This document shows positions 17,277 through 25,018 of a stretch of DNA of 64,000 bases, in pieces. Below the pieces are notes generated by a model that made no database searches, had not been told where the DNA came from, and saw only the letters and a list, made by a program, of their open reading frames with translations. Positions within the stretch are counted from its first letter, which is position 1. Each line of letters begins with the position of its first letter. The translations under genes and the position numbers were made by a program. This DNA comes from Candidatus Woesearchaeota archaeon (GTDB lineage Archaea > Nanobdellota > Nanobdellia > Woesearchaeales > SM23-78), in NCBI GenBank assembly GCA_019322375.1, contig JAHWIP010000003.1:1-64000 (forward strand), read 5' to 3'.

Positions 17277-17793
17277 GGAAAATGTTCTTTCTATTTTAAG
17301 AGAAATAGATTCTGATTTAGAAGGATTACAGAGAAAATTAAGATTATATTGTTTAGGAGGCACACAACTAGCTCTTATAGACCTTAGAACTGTTTCTAAA
17401 GATATCGATTTTATAGTGTCTCATAATGATTGGATGATGTTAAGCGGTCCAGTTGCAAGGATAGAGAATAAAAAGGAAATAAGGTTTGATGTATTTCCAG
17501 GAGGCGAACTTCCTAACTACACATACCAATCTTATACTTTCCATGCGAAGAAACTTCCTTTCTATTTTAATAACTTAGAGATTTATTCCATAGATGATGC
17601 AGATTTTGTATTGACAAAAGCACTTTCTGGCAGAGGAATAGATTACGAAGATATTGATACCCTCCTTTCCGGGGGAATTGAAATTCCTAAAGAAGTTCTT
17701 GTTGAACGATTTAAGGGTGTAAAACCCATGAAAGGAAAAGAAAGGGAGATTAAAGATAAATTTGAAAAATTCCTTAATGAATTTTATAAATAA
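17242..17793 (+). CDS. Nucleotidyltransferase toxin-like protein (DUF6036/AbiEii type)
   Basis: The 183-residue protein carries the minimal nucleotidyltransferase signature YCLGGTQLALIDLRTVSKDIDFIV. GG-x-x-L followed by SKDIDF gives the two metal-binding aspartates, and a third candidate acid lies in EIRFDVFPGG. Family members act as toxins, transferring nucleotides to tRNA or protein, or as abortive-infection effectors. The overlap with the upstream gene supports a two-gene toxin-antitoxin unit. Confidence 0.75.
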   Translation: MPPLYQDKELTKENVLSILREIDSDLEGLQRKLRLYCLGGTQLALIDLRTVSKDIDFIVSHNDWMMLSGPVARIENKKEIRFDVFPGGELPNYTYQSYTFHAKKLPFYFNNLEIYSIDDADFVLTKALSGRGIDYEDIDTLLSGGIEIPKEVLVERFKGVKPMKGKEREIKDKFEKFLNEFYK

Positions 17794-17837
17794 TAATTGT
17801 AAACTCTACATTATATTCATCCTTTTGAAAGTAAATC

Positions 17838-17864
17838 AAGAAGTTTGCTGAGGAAGAGGACTGA
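17838..17864 (+). repeat. 27-bp direct repeat, right copy
   Basis: This exact copy of 16730-16756 is not part of an intact gene. It is a stranded 3' end of the 51-residue gene, marking the right border of the inserted module. Confidence 0.9.
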
Positions 17865-17889
17865 GCCAATTTTTTAGTTTACCAGAACA

Positions 17890-17899
17890 TTTATATATT
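17890..17899 (+). promoter_or_regulatory. TATA box of the TAT-signal protein gene
   Basis: TTTATATATT lies 27-36 bp upstream of the ATG at 17926. Confidence 0.5.
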
Positions 17900-17925
17900 T
17901 TCATTGTTTTCTTTACTATTCTAGA

Positions 17926-18666
17926 ATGAAAAGAAGAGATTTTATTAAGACAACAGGTTTGGGATTAGCAGGCCTTACTTTGAGTTTGAATGAGGTAAAT
18001 TGTTTTTCTCCTAAAGAACAAGAATTCTCTGTCCGTTTTGGAACAAATATACGTGGATATTTATGTATAGATGATTTTATAGCAGAAAAGACCGGAACTG
18101 TCAAGGAATTAAAAGATTTTTACAAAAACACTTTTATCAAGTATCATCCCATTATAGAGGTGTGGGATAAGGATTTAGATGAGAATATTATTGCAATGCT
18201 TGAAAATGACAAAGATATCTTACCAGTTCCATACAAACCACGTGATTTTCATGATTCTGATATAGAGAGACTTCATTATAAAATAAGTCCTGTTGTGAAG
18301 AAACTACGTTATTTTAAGCGTTTTAACATAGACAATATAACTCATGAGTTTGTATTTGAATTTATGTTTTCAGCAGGCAAGATTCTTGGCTTGCACGGAT
18401 TTAGTATTGGGAAAGAAATAAAAGAAGACAGGGGTTTCAATGCCTTTTTCTTTTTAGGATATCATGATAAGGATGATTTTGGAGCAGGGGCTGGTACAAC
18501 TTTGAGTGCTAGAACTTTTGGGATTAATTATAAACCAATTAAGGATTTAAATGATAACAAGATATTTAATTCACTTGCTAATCATGTAGATATGAGTGAT
18601 AAAAGAAAGCGTTTGATTAAAGCGCTTGAAGGCCAGAAAGAAGTTCAGAAATATATGCATGGTTAG
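17926..18666 (+). CDS. TAT-exported hypothetical protein
   Basis: The 246-residue protein begins MKRRDFIKTTGLGLAGLTLSL, a clear twin-arginine signal (RRDFIK) with a short hydrophobic core and a possible lipoprotein or cleavage region at NEVNCFS. The mature part is a mixed alpha/beta domain (YLCIDDFIAEKTG, HYKISPVVKKLRYFKRF, GAGAGTTLSARTFG). I recognise no family. Folded, possibly cofactor-bearing export is implied by the TAT signal. Confidence 0.7.
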   Translation: MKRRDFIKTTGLGLAGLTLSLNEVNCFSPKEQEFSVRFGTNIRGYLCIDDFIAEKTGTVKELKDFYKNTFIKYHPIIEVWDKDLDENIIAMLENDKDILPVPYKPRDFHDSDIERLHYKISPVVKKLRYFKRFNIDNITHEFVFEFMFSAGKILGLHGFSIGKEIKEDRGFNAFFFLGYHDKDDFGAGAGTTLSARTFGINYKPIKDLNDNKIFNSLANHVDMSDKRKRLIKALEGQKEVQKYMHG

Positions 18667-18676
18667 AATAATATCT

Positions 18677-19666
18677 TCATATCTTCTTCACTATCATGCC
18701 TTTAAAATCTTTGCTTAGCATTTCTTTGGCTTTTTTAGTCATGTCTGCTGTTGTTATGAATATTACCGGCAGTTTCCTGGCCTGTCCTTGCACATAAGCA
18801 CTGCTTAGGTCGCCGTCATTTATTTTCTTTTTCTTTTTTGCTTTGCAATAGTATTCCTGGCTTCCTATACGAGAAGGAACTGCCAGAGTTAGTTCTATGT
18901 CTGATTTTTTCCTTTTAATCTTGTACTCAAGCACCTGTATATCATTCTTTTTGCAATAACCCCAAACTTTTTTGAAGAAAGAATCTTTTTCTCTTTCCAA
19001 ATCTTCAGATGGTATGCCTAGTTCTTGCTGGACTTCTTCTCTTGATTCTTTCTTTTCGTCTTTTTCCTCTTCCTTTGCCACAGCAACCCTCGCGAGCTTT
19101 GGGCGAGCGAGCAACAAATCTTTTTCTTTTTCAGTTTTTTCTTCAGTTTTTATTTCTTCTTGCTTTATTTCGGGTTTCTTTTCCTCAACTTTCTTAACAG
19201 GCACCTTTACCACTTTTCTCGCAGGCCTTATCTCACTTAGTATCATCTGCTCTGCTTCCTTTGTCGGCGTCATATACCATTTCCAATAGATTTCTCTCTG
19301 CCCTTTAACTGTTACTTCCAATGGCTTTGCAAAATCCCTTATGCTTCTCAAACTAACTCTTACTAATGGGCTTAAATCCCTGTCTTTCAAAATCTTTTTC
19401 TGCCTTAACAACTCTGCTGTTTTCCTGTCTTTTTCATTCAAATACTTCATTAAGTTCTGCAGCCTTACCTCTGTTCCTGGCGTGTAATAAGCAGGTGTGC
19501 TCCCAACTTTTGTATTGGTTACATTGACTTTGCCTGCTTCTTTTAACTCTGCGAGTATAGCTCCAAGAAGAATTGTATCTCCTGCCTTGATAATCTTTTT
19601 CAGCTCATTAGGAATAAGAGGCCCTCTCATCTGCACAACTTTAAGAATGTCTTCTTTGTTAACCAT
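18677..19666 (-). CDS. HTH plus restriction-endonuclease-fold protein with acidic linker
   Basis: The 329-residue protein has an N-terminal winged-helix (~1-70: DILKVVQMRGPLIPNELKKII), a helical middle and a Glu/Lys-rich linker (~160-225). The C-terminal domain (~235-329) keeps the pattern of a PD-(D/E)XK fold: SDIELTLAV, QEYYCKAKKKK, PVIFITTADMTKKAKEML. It is likely a DNA- or RNA-binding protein of archaeal type; function is unknown. The linker contains a 24-bp GC-rich palindromic insert (19089-19112), translated LLARPKLARV, which recurs in the RPA gene. Confidence 0.65.
   Translation of the reverse strand: MVNKEDILKVVQMRGPLIPNELKKIIKAGDTILLGAILAELKEAGKVNVTNTKVGSTPAYYTPGTEVRLQNLMKYLNEKDRKTAELLRQKKILKDRDLSPLVRVSLRSIRDFAKPLEVTVKGQREIYWKWYMTPTKEAEQMILSEIRPARKVVKVPVKKVEEKKPEIKQEEIKTEEKTEKEKDLLLARPKLARVAVAKEEEKDEKKESREEVQQELGIPSEDLEREKDSFFKKVWGYCKKNDIQVLEYKIKRKKSDIELTLAVPSRIGSQEYYCKAKKKKKINDGDLSSAYVQGQARKLPVIFITTADMTKKAKEMLSKDFKGMIVKKI
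19089..19112 (-). repeat. GC-rich palindromic insert inside a coding linker, copy 1
   Basis: CTCGCGAGCTTTGGGCGAGCGAGC matches 54788-54810 on the opposite strand with one substitution and one 1-base indel. In both genes it is read in the same orientation and frame, starting LLAR, and it sits in a low-complexity acidic/basic linker (the motif is given here as 24 bases with key blocks CTCGCGAG and GCGAGCGAGC). Confidence 0.75.
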
Positions 19667-19770
19667 TTTGTTATATTATTATCTTATATTATCTTCTCCA
19701 AGTGAATAATTTTAGTATTAGAACTCTGTTTATATAAATTTATATTATTTACTTATAGAATCCAGGCAAA

Positions 19771-20508
19771 TCAGGGTCTCATCCATTTAATCTCATAATA
19801 AGTAACATCGCCTTCGTCGTCTACTATGCCCATCATTAATCTCTTTTTGGTACTATGAGCCACCCTGTTCTTGGCTGCAAACTCATACCATGTTAAGGTT
19901 TCTCCTTCATGTACTGGAAAGATTATCCATCTTGCATGGTCTTCTCCTGGCCTTATTCCTCTGTCATAAACCCTGAAATCAGCTCCAAACTTTAGCGCAG
20001 TCTTAATTATATACCCGCGATTCCTCATATCCTTAAACACACAATACCTTATCCAGAAGTTTGGCTCTACTGTTCTTGCTTTTTTTATGAATTCCTCTGA
20101 GGTAATTGCTTTTTTTCTTTTTTCAGAAATGATTATCTTGCCTTTTTCAAGCAGATACAGTGCTTCTGGCAGTGAGAGCTGCACTTTGCCGTCTTCCATT
20201 ACTTGTCCATAAGCACTTTTGCTAAACAGGTTTCTTGCTTCATCTGTTGACTCTGTTATCACTCTTTCCCTTGCAAACATGGCTTTGATTACTTCTTTTG
20301 GCTTTTTTTCTGTTAGTTTTTCTTTTGGTTTTTCAGCTACTTTAACCTCTACTTTGGCTTTCTTCTTGCTTTCTTTCTTCTTAGCACTTTTCTTTTTTTT
20401 ACTGGTTTTCTTCTTTGAAGAAATGCTCAAAGGTTTACCTTTGGCACTCAAAGGCTCTGCCTTTGATGGCTCAGAAGATTTATCTTCTGTTGTTTTTTTC
20501 TTTGCCAT
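19771..20508 (-). CDS. endA: tRNA-splicing endonuclease with basic N-terminal extension
   Basis: From the ATG at 20508 it has 245 residues; longer in-frame starts exist but read into the divergent promoter. A Lys-rich tail (~1-75) precedes an EndA N-domain (RNLFSKSAYGQVMEDGKVQLSLPEALYLLEKG) and catalytic domain. The triad is visible as Tyr in RVYDRGIRPGEDHA, His in the same segment, and Lys in AHSTKKRLM. It cuts bulge-helix-bulge introns from pre-tRNA. The length fits an alpha2 or alpha4 enzyme. The basic tail is unusual and may bind RNA. Confidence 0.93.
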   Translation of the reverse strand: MAKKKTTEDKSSEPSKAEPLSAKGKPLSISSKKKTSKKKKSAKKKESKKKAKVEVKVAEKPKEKLTEKKPKEVIKAMFARERVITESTDEARNLFSKSAYGQVMEDGKVQLSLPEALYLLEKGKIIISEKRKKAITSEEFIKKARTVEPNFWIRYCVFKDMRNRGYIIKTALKFGADFRVYDRGIRPGEDHARWIIFPVHEGETLTWYEFAAKNRVAHSTKKRLMMGIVDDEGDVTYYEIKWMRP

Positions 20509-20628
20509 GCTTGTTCTTAGCACATATATTCTGTTTAAAAATTTTTGTAAATAAATATATCTTTCCATATAGAAAATAATTCTCTTTTGCAAAATGTTAA
20601 AAACCAAACAAAACACCTACTCTACACG

Positions 20629-21531
20629 ATGGAAATCACAATACTAGGCACCAGCTGCATGGTGCCAACCAAGGACAGGAATGTGCAAGGCATTTACCTA
20701 GAGTATAAAGGAGAAGGCATCTTAATAGACTGCGGAGAAGGAACCCAGAGACAGATGAACATAGCAGGCATTAACCGCAACAAGATAAGAAAGATTTTGA
20801 TAACACACTGGCACGGAGATCATGTATCTGGATTAATAGGCTTGCTGCAAACCATTAGCAACAATGAAAACCCTCAGAAAGTAACCTTGTTTGGGCCAAG
20901 AGAAACCAAGGAAAGAATCTTTCACTTATTAAAAGCAGTTAGTTTTGAACATAACAGATTAGAGCTTGATATAAAGGAATTAAACCCAAAAGGAGTTGAA
21001 AAAATCTTTCAAAACAAAGATTATTACATAGAATGCGCTTACATGGACCATAAAATGCCCTGCTTAGGCTATAGTTTTATAGAAAAAGATGTTCGAAAAA
21101 TAAACATGGCAAAAGCAAAAAAATATGGCTTAAAACAAGGGCCAAACATAGGCAAACTGCAGAGAGGACAGACAATCACATTCAAAAGCAAAACCATAAA
21201 GCCAGACGATGTATCATTTATTCAGAAAGGCAAAAAGCTAAGTGTGATACTTGACACACTTCCATGCACAAATGCCTATGAGCTAGCCAAAGAAGCAGAT
21301 ATATTGATATCTGAGGCTGCTTACCTGGCAGAACTAGAAGAAAAAGGAGAGGAATACAAACACTTAACAACCAAAGATGCAGGATTAATAGCAACCAAAG
21401 CCAATGTAAAAAAACTAATAATAACCCATTTCTCCCAGAGATACAAGACAAACAAAGAATTACAAGAAGAAATAAAAACCTATTTCAAGAACAGCAAAGC
21501 AGCGCATGACTTTATGAAGATTAAGCTTTAG
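20629..21531 (+). CDS. rnz: Ribonuclease Z
   Basis: The 300-residue metallo-beta-lactamase-fold enzyme removes tRNA 3' trailers. The motif ITHWHGDHVSGL puts HxHxDH at residues 60-65. CGEGTQRQ, DHKMPCLGYSF, DTLPC, EAAYL and ITHFSQRY are the further conserved motifs of tRNase Z. I chose the ATG at 20629 (MEITILGTSC), which matches the usual family N-terminus. It is divergent from endA, so two tRNA-processing genes share a promoter region. Confidence 0.95.
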   Translation: MEITILGTSCMVPTKDRNVQGIYLEYKGEGILIDCGEGTQRQMNIAGINRNKIRKILITHWHGDHVSGLIGLLQTISNNENPQKVTLFGPRETKERIFHLLKAVSFEHNRLELDIKELNPKGVEKIFQNKDYYIECAYMDHKMPCLGYSFIEKDVRKINMAKAKKYGLKQGPNIGKLQRGQTITFKSKTIKPDDVSFIQKGKKLSVILDTLPCTNAYELAKEADILISEAAYLAELEEKGEEYKHLTTKDAGLIATKANVKKLIITHFSQRYKTNKELQEEIKTYFKNSKAAHDFMKIKL

Positions 21532-21555
21532 AAATTATTGATTATTTATTTCTGA

Positions 21556-21774
21556 TTATTTATTATTCTTACTAGCCAGCTTAATATCCCCTGCTTTAAC
21601 AGTCCTTCTTTTAGCATGCCTGCTCAGCTCAATAGCATCCCTGCTAATCTTATCACCAAGCTCCTCAAGAACATCACGTAAAGCTTCTTTAGACTCCTCG
21701 CTAACCCTGTAAGCACCAGCAGCCTTCATAAGCTTTTCCATAGCAGACAAGGACAAAATCTTTTTAGATGCCAT
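21556..21774 (-). CDS. Archaeal histone
   Basis: The 72-residue histone-fold protein has the normal archaeal length, with LSAMEKLMKAAGAYRVSEESKEAL, ELGDKISRDAIELSRHAKRRTVKAGDIKLA. It keeps the RRTVKAGDI strand-helix junction that forms dimers. It wraps DNA as dimers or longer assemblies. A TATA box (21795-21804) stands 21-30 bp before the ATG. Confidence 0.96.
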   Translation of the reverse strand: MASKKILSLSAMEKLMKAAGAYRVSEESKEALRDVLEELGDKISRDAIELSRHAKRRTVKAGDIKLASKNNK

Positions 21775-21794
21775 AAAAAAGGTTAATTTGGAGG

Positions 21795-21804
21795 TTTTTA
21801 TAAA
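21795..21804 (-). promoter_or_regulatory. TATA box of the histone gene
   Basis: The reverse strand reads TTTATAAAAA 21-30 bp upstream of the ATG at 21774. Confidence 0.55.
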
Positions 21805-21830
21805 GTTATTGAAAAATATTTGTTAAGCTT

Positions 21831-22319
21831 TTATTTTTTCCTTAATCCAAAGAAATTAGACTTGTTTATTAAATATGCATAAACCCCTATGATTAAAATC
21901 ACTAGAATTAAAATGATTATTGGGTTAAAACTGACTCCCCATTTACCACTCATTAAATTAATTCCTAAATAAAAAAGCAAAAATATAATTAGTGAAGTCA
22001 TTAAGGCCAGCAACAGGATTCTCCATTTTTGCGGGTGCTTATACCAAGCAACCAAGAGACATGCAAATATGAACCAAAAGATTATATCAATCACCAAATT
22101 AAACCATGAAAAATTAAGAGGCTCAGGGCATTTTCCTCCCCAGCACATTGCAGAACCAACAGGATAAAAACCAAGCGGGATTCCCACAAGCATTTGCGCG
22201 TCTAAAATACATGTCTGAGTTGAGCATTTATAAGCAGGGTAAACCATAAAAATCAGTATGAAAACAACCAGAATGATTAATTTAGAAATGTTTGGTTTAA
22301 AAAATTCTTTCCAATCCAT
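21831..22319 (-). CDS. Multi-span membrane protein of unknown function
   Basis: From the ATG at 22319 it has 162 residues with four hydrophobic segments: KLIILVVFILIFMVYPAY, FNLVIDIIFWFIFACLLVAW, ILLLALMTSLIIFLLFYL and PIIILILVILIIGVYAYLI. A cysteine-bearing loop lies between the first two (KCSTQTCILDAQ, MCWGGKCPEP). The longer in-frame start at 22421 would translate the hairpin pair at 22365-22408 and is rejected. No family is recognised. Confidence 0.68.
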   Translation of the reverse strand: MDWKEFFKPNISKLIILVVFILIFMVYPAYKCSTQTCILDAQMLVGIPLGFYPVGSAMCWGGKCPEPLNFSWFNLVIDIIFWFIFACLLVAWYKHPQKWRILLLALMTSLIIFLLFYLGINLMSGKWGVSFNPIIILILVILIIGVYAYLINKSNFFGLRKK

Positions 22320-22364
22320 GTTTCTTATTGGAATACACAGATATAAATAATTATCGTAAAAATC

Positions 22365-22408
22365 AAAAATCTTCGATTTTTGGCCCCAAAAAAACAAAGT
22401 TTTTCTGG
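22365..22408. repeat. Double-hairpin element in a divergent promoter region
   Basis: Two adjacent inverted repeats are present. The first is AAAAATC-TTC-GATTTTT (22365-22381). The second is a 10-bp stem with one mismatch at 22386-22408, around AAAAAC-AAA-GTTTTT. The core of the first (AAATCTTCGATTT) occurs again, in the opposite strand sense, at 54582-54594 inside the RPA gene, where a second hairpin again follows directly. Confidence 0.55.
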
Positions 22409-22450
22409 AAATCAAAAACAATTAAATAAGAAAACATATTAACCACTATC

Positions 22451-22858
22451 ATGGGCATTAGCCACAGCAGAAGAAAGAGCAAAGGCAGCAAAGCAGAGCG
22501 GGACTTAATCCATTTATTCTGGAGTAAAGGCTTTGCTGCTATGAGAGCAGCTGGCTCTGGTTCTACACAGCACCCAAGCCCTGATATTGTTGTTGGCAAT
22601 GGTAAGAAATTTTTTGCTTTTGAGTGCAAATCCAGTCGAGATAAGTCAAAATACTTAACAAAAGATGAAATCACTCAATTGGATTTGTTTTCCAATAGTT
22701 TCGGAGCAAGGGCTTTTGTTGCAATAAAGTTTGATAATGAGCAATGGTATTTTTTAAGGTTGACTGATTTAAAGAAAACAGCCAAGAGTTATGTTGTGAC
22801 GCTTGAACTTGCAAAGAAGAAAGGGCTGGGGTTTGAGGATTTAGCAGGCAAAACATAA
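22451..22858 (+). CDS. hjc: Holliday junction resolvase Hjc
   Basis: The 135-residue enzyme has an N-terminal KGSKAERDL with E16, then PSPDIVV (D45) and FAFECKSS (E58, K60). This is the complete archaeal Hjc active site of the PD-(D/E)XK fold. It resolves four-way junctions as a dimer during recombination. Confidence 0.95.
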   Translation: MGISHSRRKSKGSKAERDLIHLFWSKGFAAMRAAGSGSTQHPSPDIVVGNGKKFFAFECKSSRDKSKYLTKDEITQLDLFSNSFGARAFVAIKFDNEQWYFLRLTDLKKTAKSYVVTLELAKKKGLGFEDLAGKT

Positions 22859-22860
22859 AG

Positions 22861-22870
22861 TTATTTATAC
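22861..22870 (+). promoter_or_regulatory. TATA box of the TspO gene
   Basis: TTATTTATAC lies 25-34 bp before the ATG at 22895, directly after the Hjc stop codon. Confidence 0.5.
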
Positions 22871-22894
22871 TAAACTTTATTTTCTGGATTAATA

Positions 22895-23374
22895 ATGATA
22901 AAAACAGATAAAATAATTAAATTCATAGTTTCTATTGTTGTATGCCAACTAGCAGGCATAATCGGCTCATTTTTCACTGCTAGCTCTGTCTCTACATGGT
23001 ATGTTGGCCTTGCAAAACCTTCTTTTAATCCTCCTAATTGGGTATTTGCACCTGTATGGACCGCCTTGTTCATATTAATGGGAATATCACTTTATTTTAT
23101 ATGGGAAAAGGGCTTTAAAGCAAAAGGAGTTAAAACAGGTTTATTATTATTTAGTGTACAGTTAATACTAAACATATTATGGTCAATTCTTTTCTTTGGA
23201 TTACAAAATCCACTGATAGCATTCATAGAAATAGTAGTACTTTGGATAGCAATCCTGTTCACTATTTTGAAGTTCTACAAGGTTTCTAGAACAGCAGCAT
23301 ACTTGTTAATACCATACATACTATGGGTAACATTTGCAGCAGTATTAAACCTGGCAATATTTATTCTGAATTAG
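22895..23374 (+). CDS. tspO: TspO/MBR family membrane protein
   Basis: The 159-residue protein has five membrane segments, the normal TspO size. Family hallmarks are present: WYVGLAKPSFNPPNWVFAPVWTALF and FFGLQNPLIAFIEI, with tryptophan-rich loops (ILNILWSILFF). TspO proteins bind porphyrins and other small ligands and respond to oxygen or light stress. It is likely monocistronic. Confidence 0.93.
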   Translation: MIKTDKIIKFIVSIVVCQLAGIIGSFFTASSVSTWYVGLAKPSFNPPNWVFAPVWTALFILMGISLYFIWEKGFKAKGVKTGLLLFSVQLILNILWSILFFGLQNPLIAFIEIVVLWIAILFTILKFYKVSRTAAYLLIPYILWVTFAAVLNLAIFILN

Positions 23375-23388
23375 TAGACAAATAAAAT

Positions 23389-23402
23389 ATGCGCCGACCG
23401 GG
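23389..23402 (+). repeat. 14-bp imperfect direct repeat, left copy
   Basis: ATGCGCCGACCGGG matches ATGAGCCGACCGGG at 23644-23657 in 13 of 14 positions. The pair flanks a 241-bp segment holding one small gene. Confidence 0.6.
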
Positions 23403-23416
23403 AAACAACCAATTCT

Positions 23417-23596
23417 TCATTCCTTTATTTTCTCTATAATGAGAACTTTTTTTACTTTTGCCCCATAAAATAAGAAAAGTGTTTCAACATCGGGAATGAT
23501 TGAAATAACTTCTCCTTTCAGATTATTAAGGAAATCCTCAAGCGAATCAGGTTCTTTAGCTAAGTTAATATTTAATTTGTGTACTTTATATTTCAT
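23417..23596 (-). CDS. 59-residue small protein between direct repeats
   Basis: An ATG at 23596 preceded by GGGAGGTAGATT (a strong Shine-Dalgarno, rare in this window) opens a 59-residue frame beginning MKYKVHKLNINLAKEP and ending KVLIIEKIKE. Its centre (LEDFLNNLKGEVISIIPDV) looks like a compact alpha/beta domain. I recall similar small proteins scattered in uncultivated microbes but cannot name the family. The strong ribosome site and flanking repeats suggest a mobile origin. Confidence 0.62.
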   Translation of the reverse strand: MKYKVHKLNINLAKEPDSLEDFLNNLKGEVISIIPDVETLFLFYGAKVKKVLIIEKIKE

Positions 23597-23643
23597 CTAA
23601 ATCTACCTCCCAATTTTTTTCCTTCTGCCAGGTAATTTTTATC

Positions 23644-23657
23644 ATGAGCCGACCGGG
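23644..23657 (+). repeat. 14-bp imperfect direct repeat, right copy
   Basis: This copy of 23389-23402 lies just outside the stop codon of the neighbouring nuclease gene. It contains GCCGACC, which also occurs in the GC-rich patch near 500. Confidence 0.6.
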
Positions 23658-23659
23658 CT

Positions 23660-24301
23660 TCACCTCAGCCTCATCTGCCTTAGCTTCAAATACTTCTTAT
23701 CTGGTCTGAAGGCATAGGCTGTATGCTCATCAAAGTATCCACACATTATCCTGTTTAAGGGTATGCCTGTTCTTCTGCTCAGCATCAGGGCATAGAAAAA
23801 GACCTGTGTAGAAGCATATTTTTCCTGCTCTGCTCTTGGCTTGTAATCCCAGACCCATACTTTGTCATTATCAATTCTTAGAACATCTATGTGTCCTGAT
23901 AAAGGCTCTTTGCTCTGAAATAATTCCTCATGCTTCCTGCCCAGCTCATATGCTTTAAGCCAGATAGGAACCTCAACTCCTACAGTAGAGTTATCATAGC
24001 TTAGCATGAACACCTGAACATTGCTGTGGGCATTTGTGTATTTATTCCAGTCAAGCCCTTCTCTTGCCAGCATTGATACTTCGTGGTTGTCTATCTGCCT
24101 GGGCCTTATTCCTATATCAAACCTTAGCCTGCTTCCCCTGGGTCCTGCTAGAAAAGGCTCTTGAGGGCAGTTTTCAAAAACCCTGTTAAGGTAGGTGTGC
24201 AGAGGAGAGAGACCATTATCTCTGAGCAAGCCCAGCTTTGCCCTGTGCAGCCTGTAGTGATAATACCATCCATGGTCTAGAGAAACGTGTTGCAGCATCA
24301 T
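23660..24301 (-). CDS. PD-(D/E)XK nuclease-like protein (Cas4/RecB-type core)
   Basis: The 213-residue protein has the core GHIDVLRIDNDKVWVWDYKP, which gives D...DxK. A helix carrying Q and Y follows (ASTQVFFYALMLSRRTG), then a strand motif (CGYFDEHTAYAF). This matches the RecB/Cas4-type nuclease motif order. A histidine in the N-terminal helix (HVSLDHGWYYHYRLHR) could be the RecB-type His. No Cas genes or CRISPR repeats are nearby, and no iron-sulfur cysteines are seen, so it is likely a repair-associated nuclease. Confidence 0.72.
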   Translation of the reverse strand: MMLQHVSLDHGWYYHYRLHRAKLGLLRDNGLSPLHTYLNRVFENCPQEPFLAGPRGSRLRFDIGIRPRQIDNHEVSMLAREGLDWNKYTNAHSNVQVFMLSYDNSTVGVEVPIWLKAYELGRKHEELFQSKEPLSGHIDVLRIDNDKVWVWDYKPRAEQEKYASTQVFFYALMLSRRTGIPLNRIMCGYFDEHTAYAFRPDKKYLKLRQMRLR

Positions 24302-24345
24302 GATATATATGAAATTAATTAAAATAAAAATTTTTTGAAAAGAAT

Positions 24346-24555
24346 TTATCTTTTCTTCTTTCTAAGCATCCTCTCAATCTTGAGCTCTTCTGCTTCTATC
24401 TTTTTTTCCTCAGCAGCAATCTTCAACACAATCCTTTCAAGATTAAGGTCAATTTTGGCAATCCTTCTCTCCATTAAAACCAGAATCCTGAGGCTGTACA
24501 CAATTGCTGCCAGTGTGCCAATAATGATTGCAAGTATCACAGTGTCCATTCCCAT
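24346..24555 (-). CDS. Small membrane-anchored coiled-coil protein
   Basis: The 69-residue protein has an N-terminal helix (TVILAIIIGTLAAIVYSLRILVL) followed by a charged heptad-like helix (EKKIEAEELKIERMLRKKKR). It is probably a tail-in membrane protein that oligomerises. No family is recognised. It has a good ribosome site (GGAGGTATTTT) upstream of the ATG at 24555. Confidence 0.65.
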   Translation of the reverse strand: MGMDTVILAIIIGTLAAIVYSLRILVLMERRIAKIDLNLERIVLKIAAEEKKIEAEELKIERMLRKKKR

Positions 24556-24666
24556 TTTAAAATACCTCCACCTCTTTTTTATTAAATGTCTCTTGTTTTA
24601 ACTTATCTTACGAGGTTTAAATATTTTTTCTTTTTTTGGCGTTACGTCCAGATGAATATCAAAACC

Positions 24667-24676
24667 TTTATATATT
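24667..24676 (+). promoter_or_regulatory. TATA box of the PRC-barrel gene
   Basis: TTTATATATT is ~45-54 bp before the ATG at 24720, leaving a short leader that holds the ribosome site AAAGGTGG. Confidence 0.5.
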
Positions 24677-24719
24677 CCTGCCTCTTTATCTTCTTCATAA
24701 ATGATTAAAGGTGGTATGA

Positions 24720-24986
24720 ATGCTTAAGATGAAAAGAATATCTGAAACCTTTGAAATGAGAGTTTTTACTGATACTGGTGATTATTTTGGTGATGTGGAA
24801 GAAGCTATTCTGACTCAGAACAAGGTGTTTGGCTGGAGAGTGAGAGCTACCAAGAACAGTTTCTTGAACAAAGTCCTGGGTAGTGCCAAAGGCGTTATTG
24901 TGCCTCACCAGCTGGTAAAAAGCATTGGCGACATAATGATTATTAACAAGTCAGCAGTGCCAAGCTATGGGCCAGAGGAAGAATAA
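24720..24986 (+). CDS. PRC-barrel domain protein
   Basis: The 88-residue protein consists of one PRC-barrel-like beta domain: FEMRVFTDTGDYFGDVEEAIL, GWRVRATKNS, GAKGVIVPHQLVKSIGDIMII. In archaea such stand-alone PRC-barrel proteins are common; CdpB-type members take part in cell division, others in RNA metabolism. Length and motif fit well, but the exact role is not readable. Confidence 0.8.
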   Translation: MLKMKRISETFEMRVFTDTGDYFGDVEEAILTQNKVFGWRVRATKNSFLNKVLGSAKGVIVPHQLVKSIGDIMIINKSAVPSYGPEEE

Positions 24987-25018
24987 ATTTTTTATTTATC
25001 TTATTTCTCTTGTTTTTT

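Noticed and set aside
16730..17864. Possible CRISPR remnant because of two identical 27-bp repeats
   Set aside because: The repeats are 1.1 kb apart with genes between them, and one copy is part of a coding sequence. No array occurs in the window.
20509..20616. Longer N-terminus of tRNA endonuclease starting at 20616
   Set aside because: The extra 36 residues would cover the promoter shared with RNase Z, and the ATG at 20508 opens the expected basic tail.
23660..24301. Cas4 of a CRISPR adaptation module
   Set aside because: The nuclease motifs fit the Cas4/RecB fold, but the four cluster-binding cysteines are absent and no cas1, cas2 or repeats are nearby.
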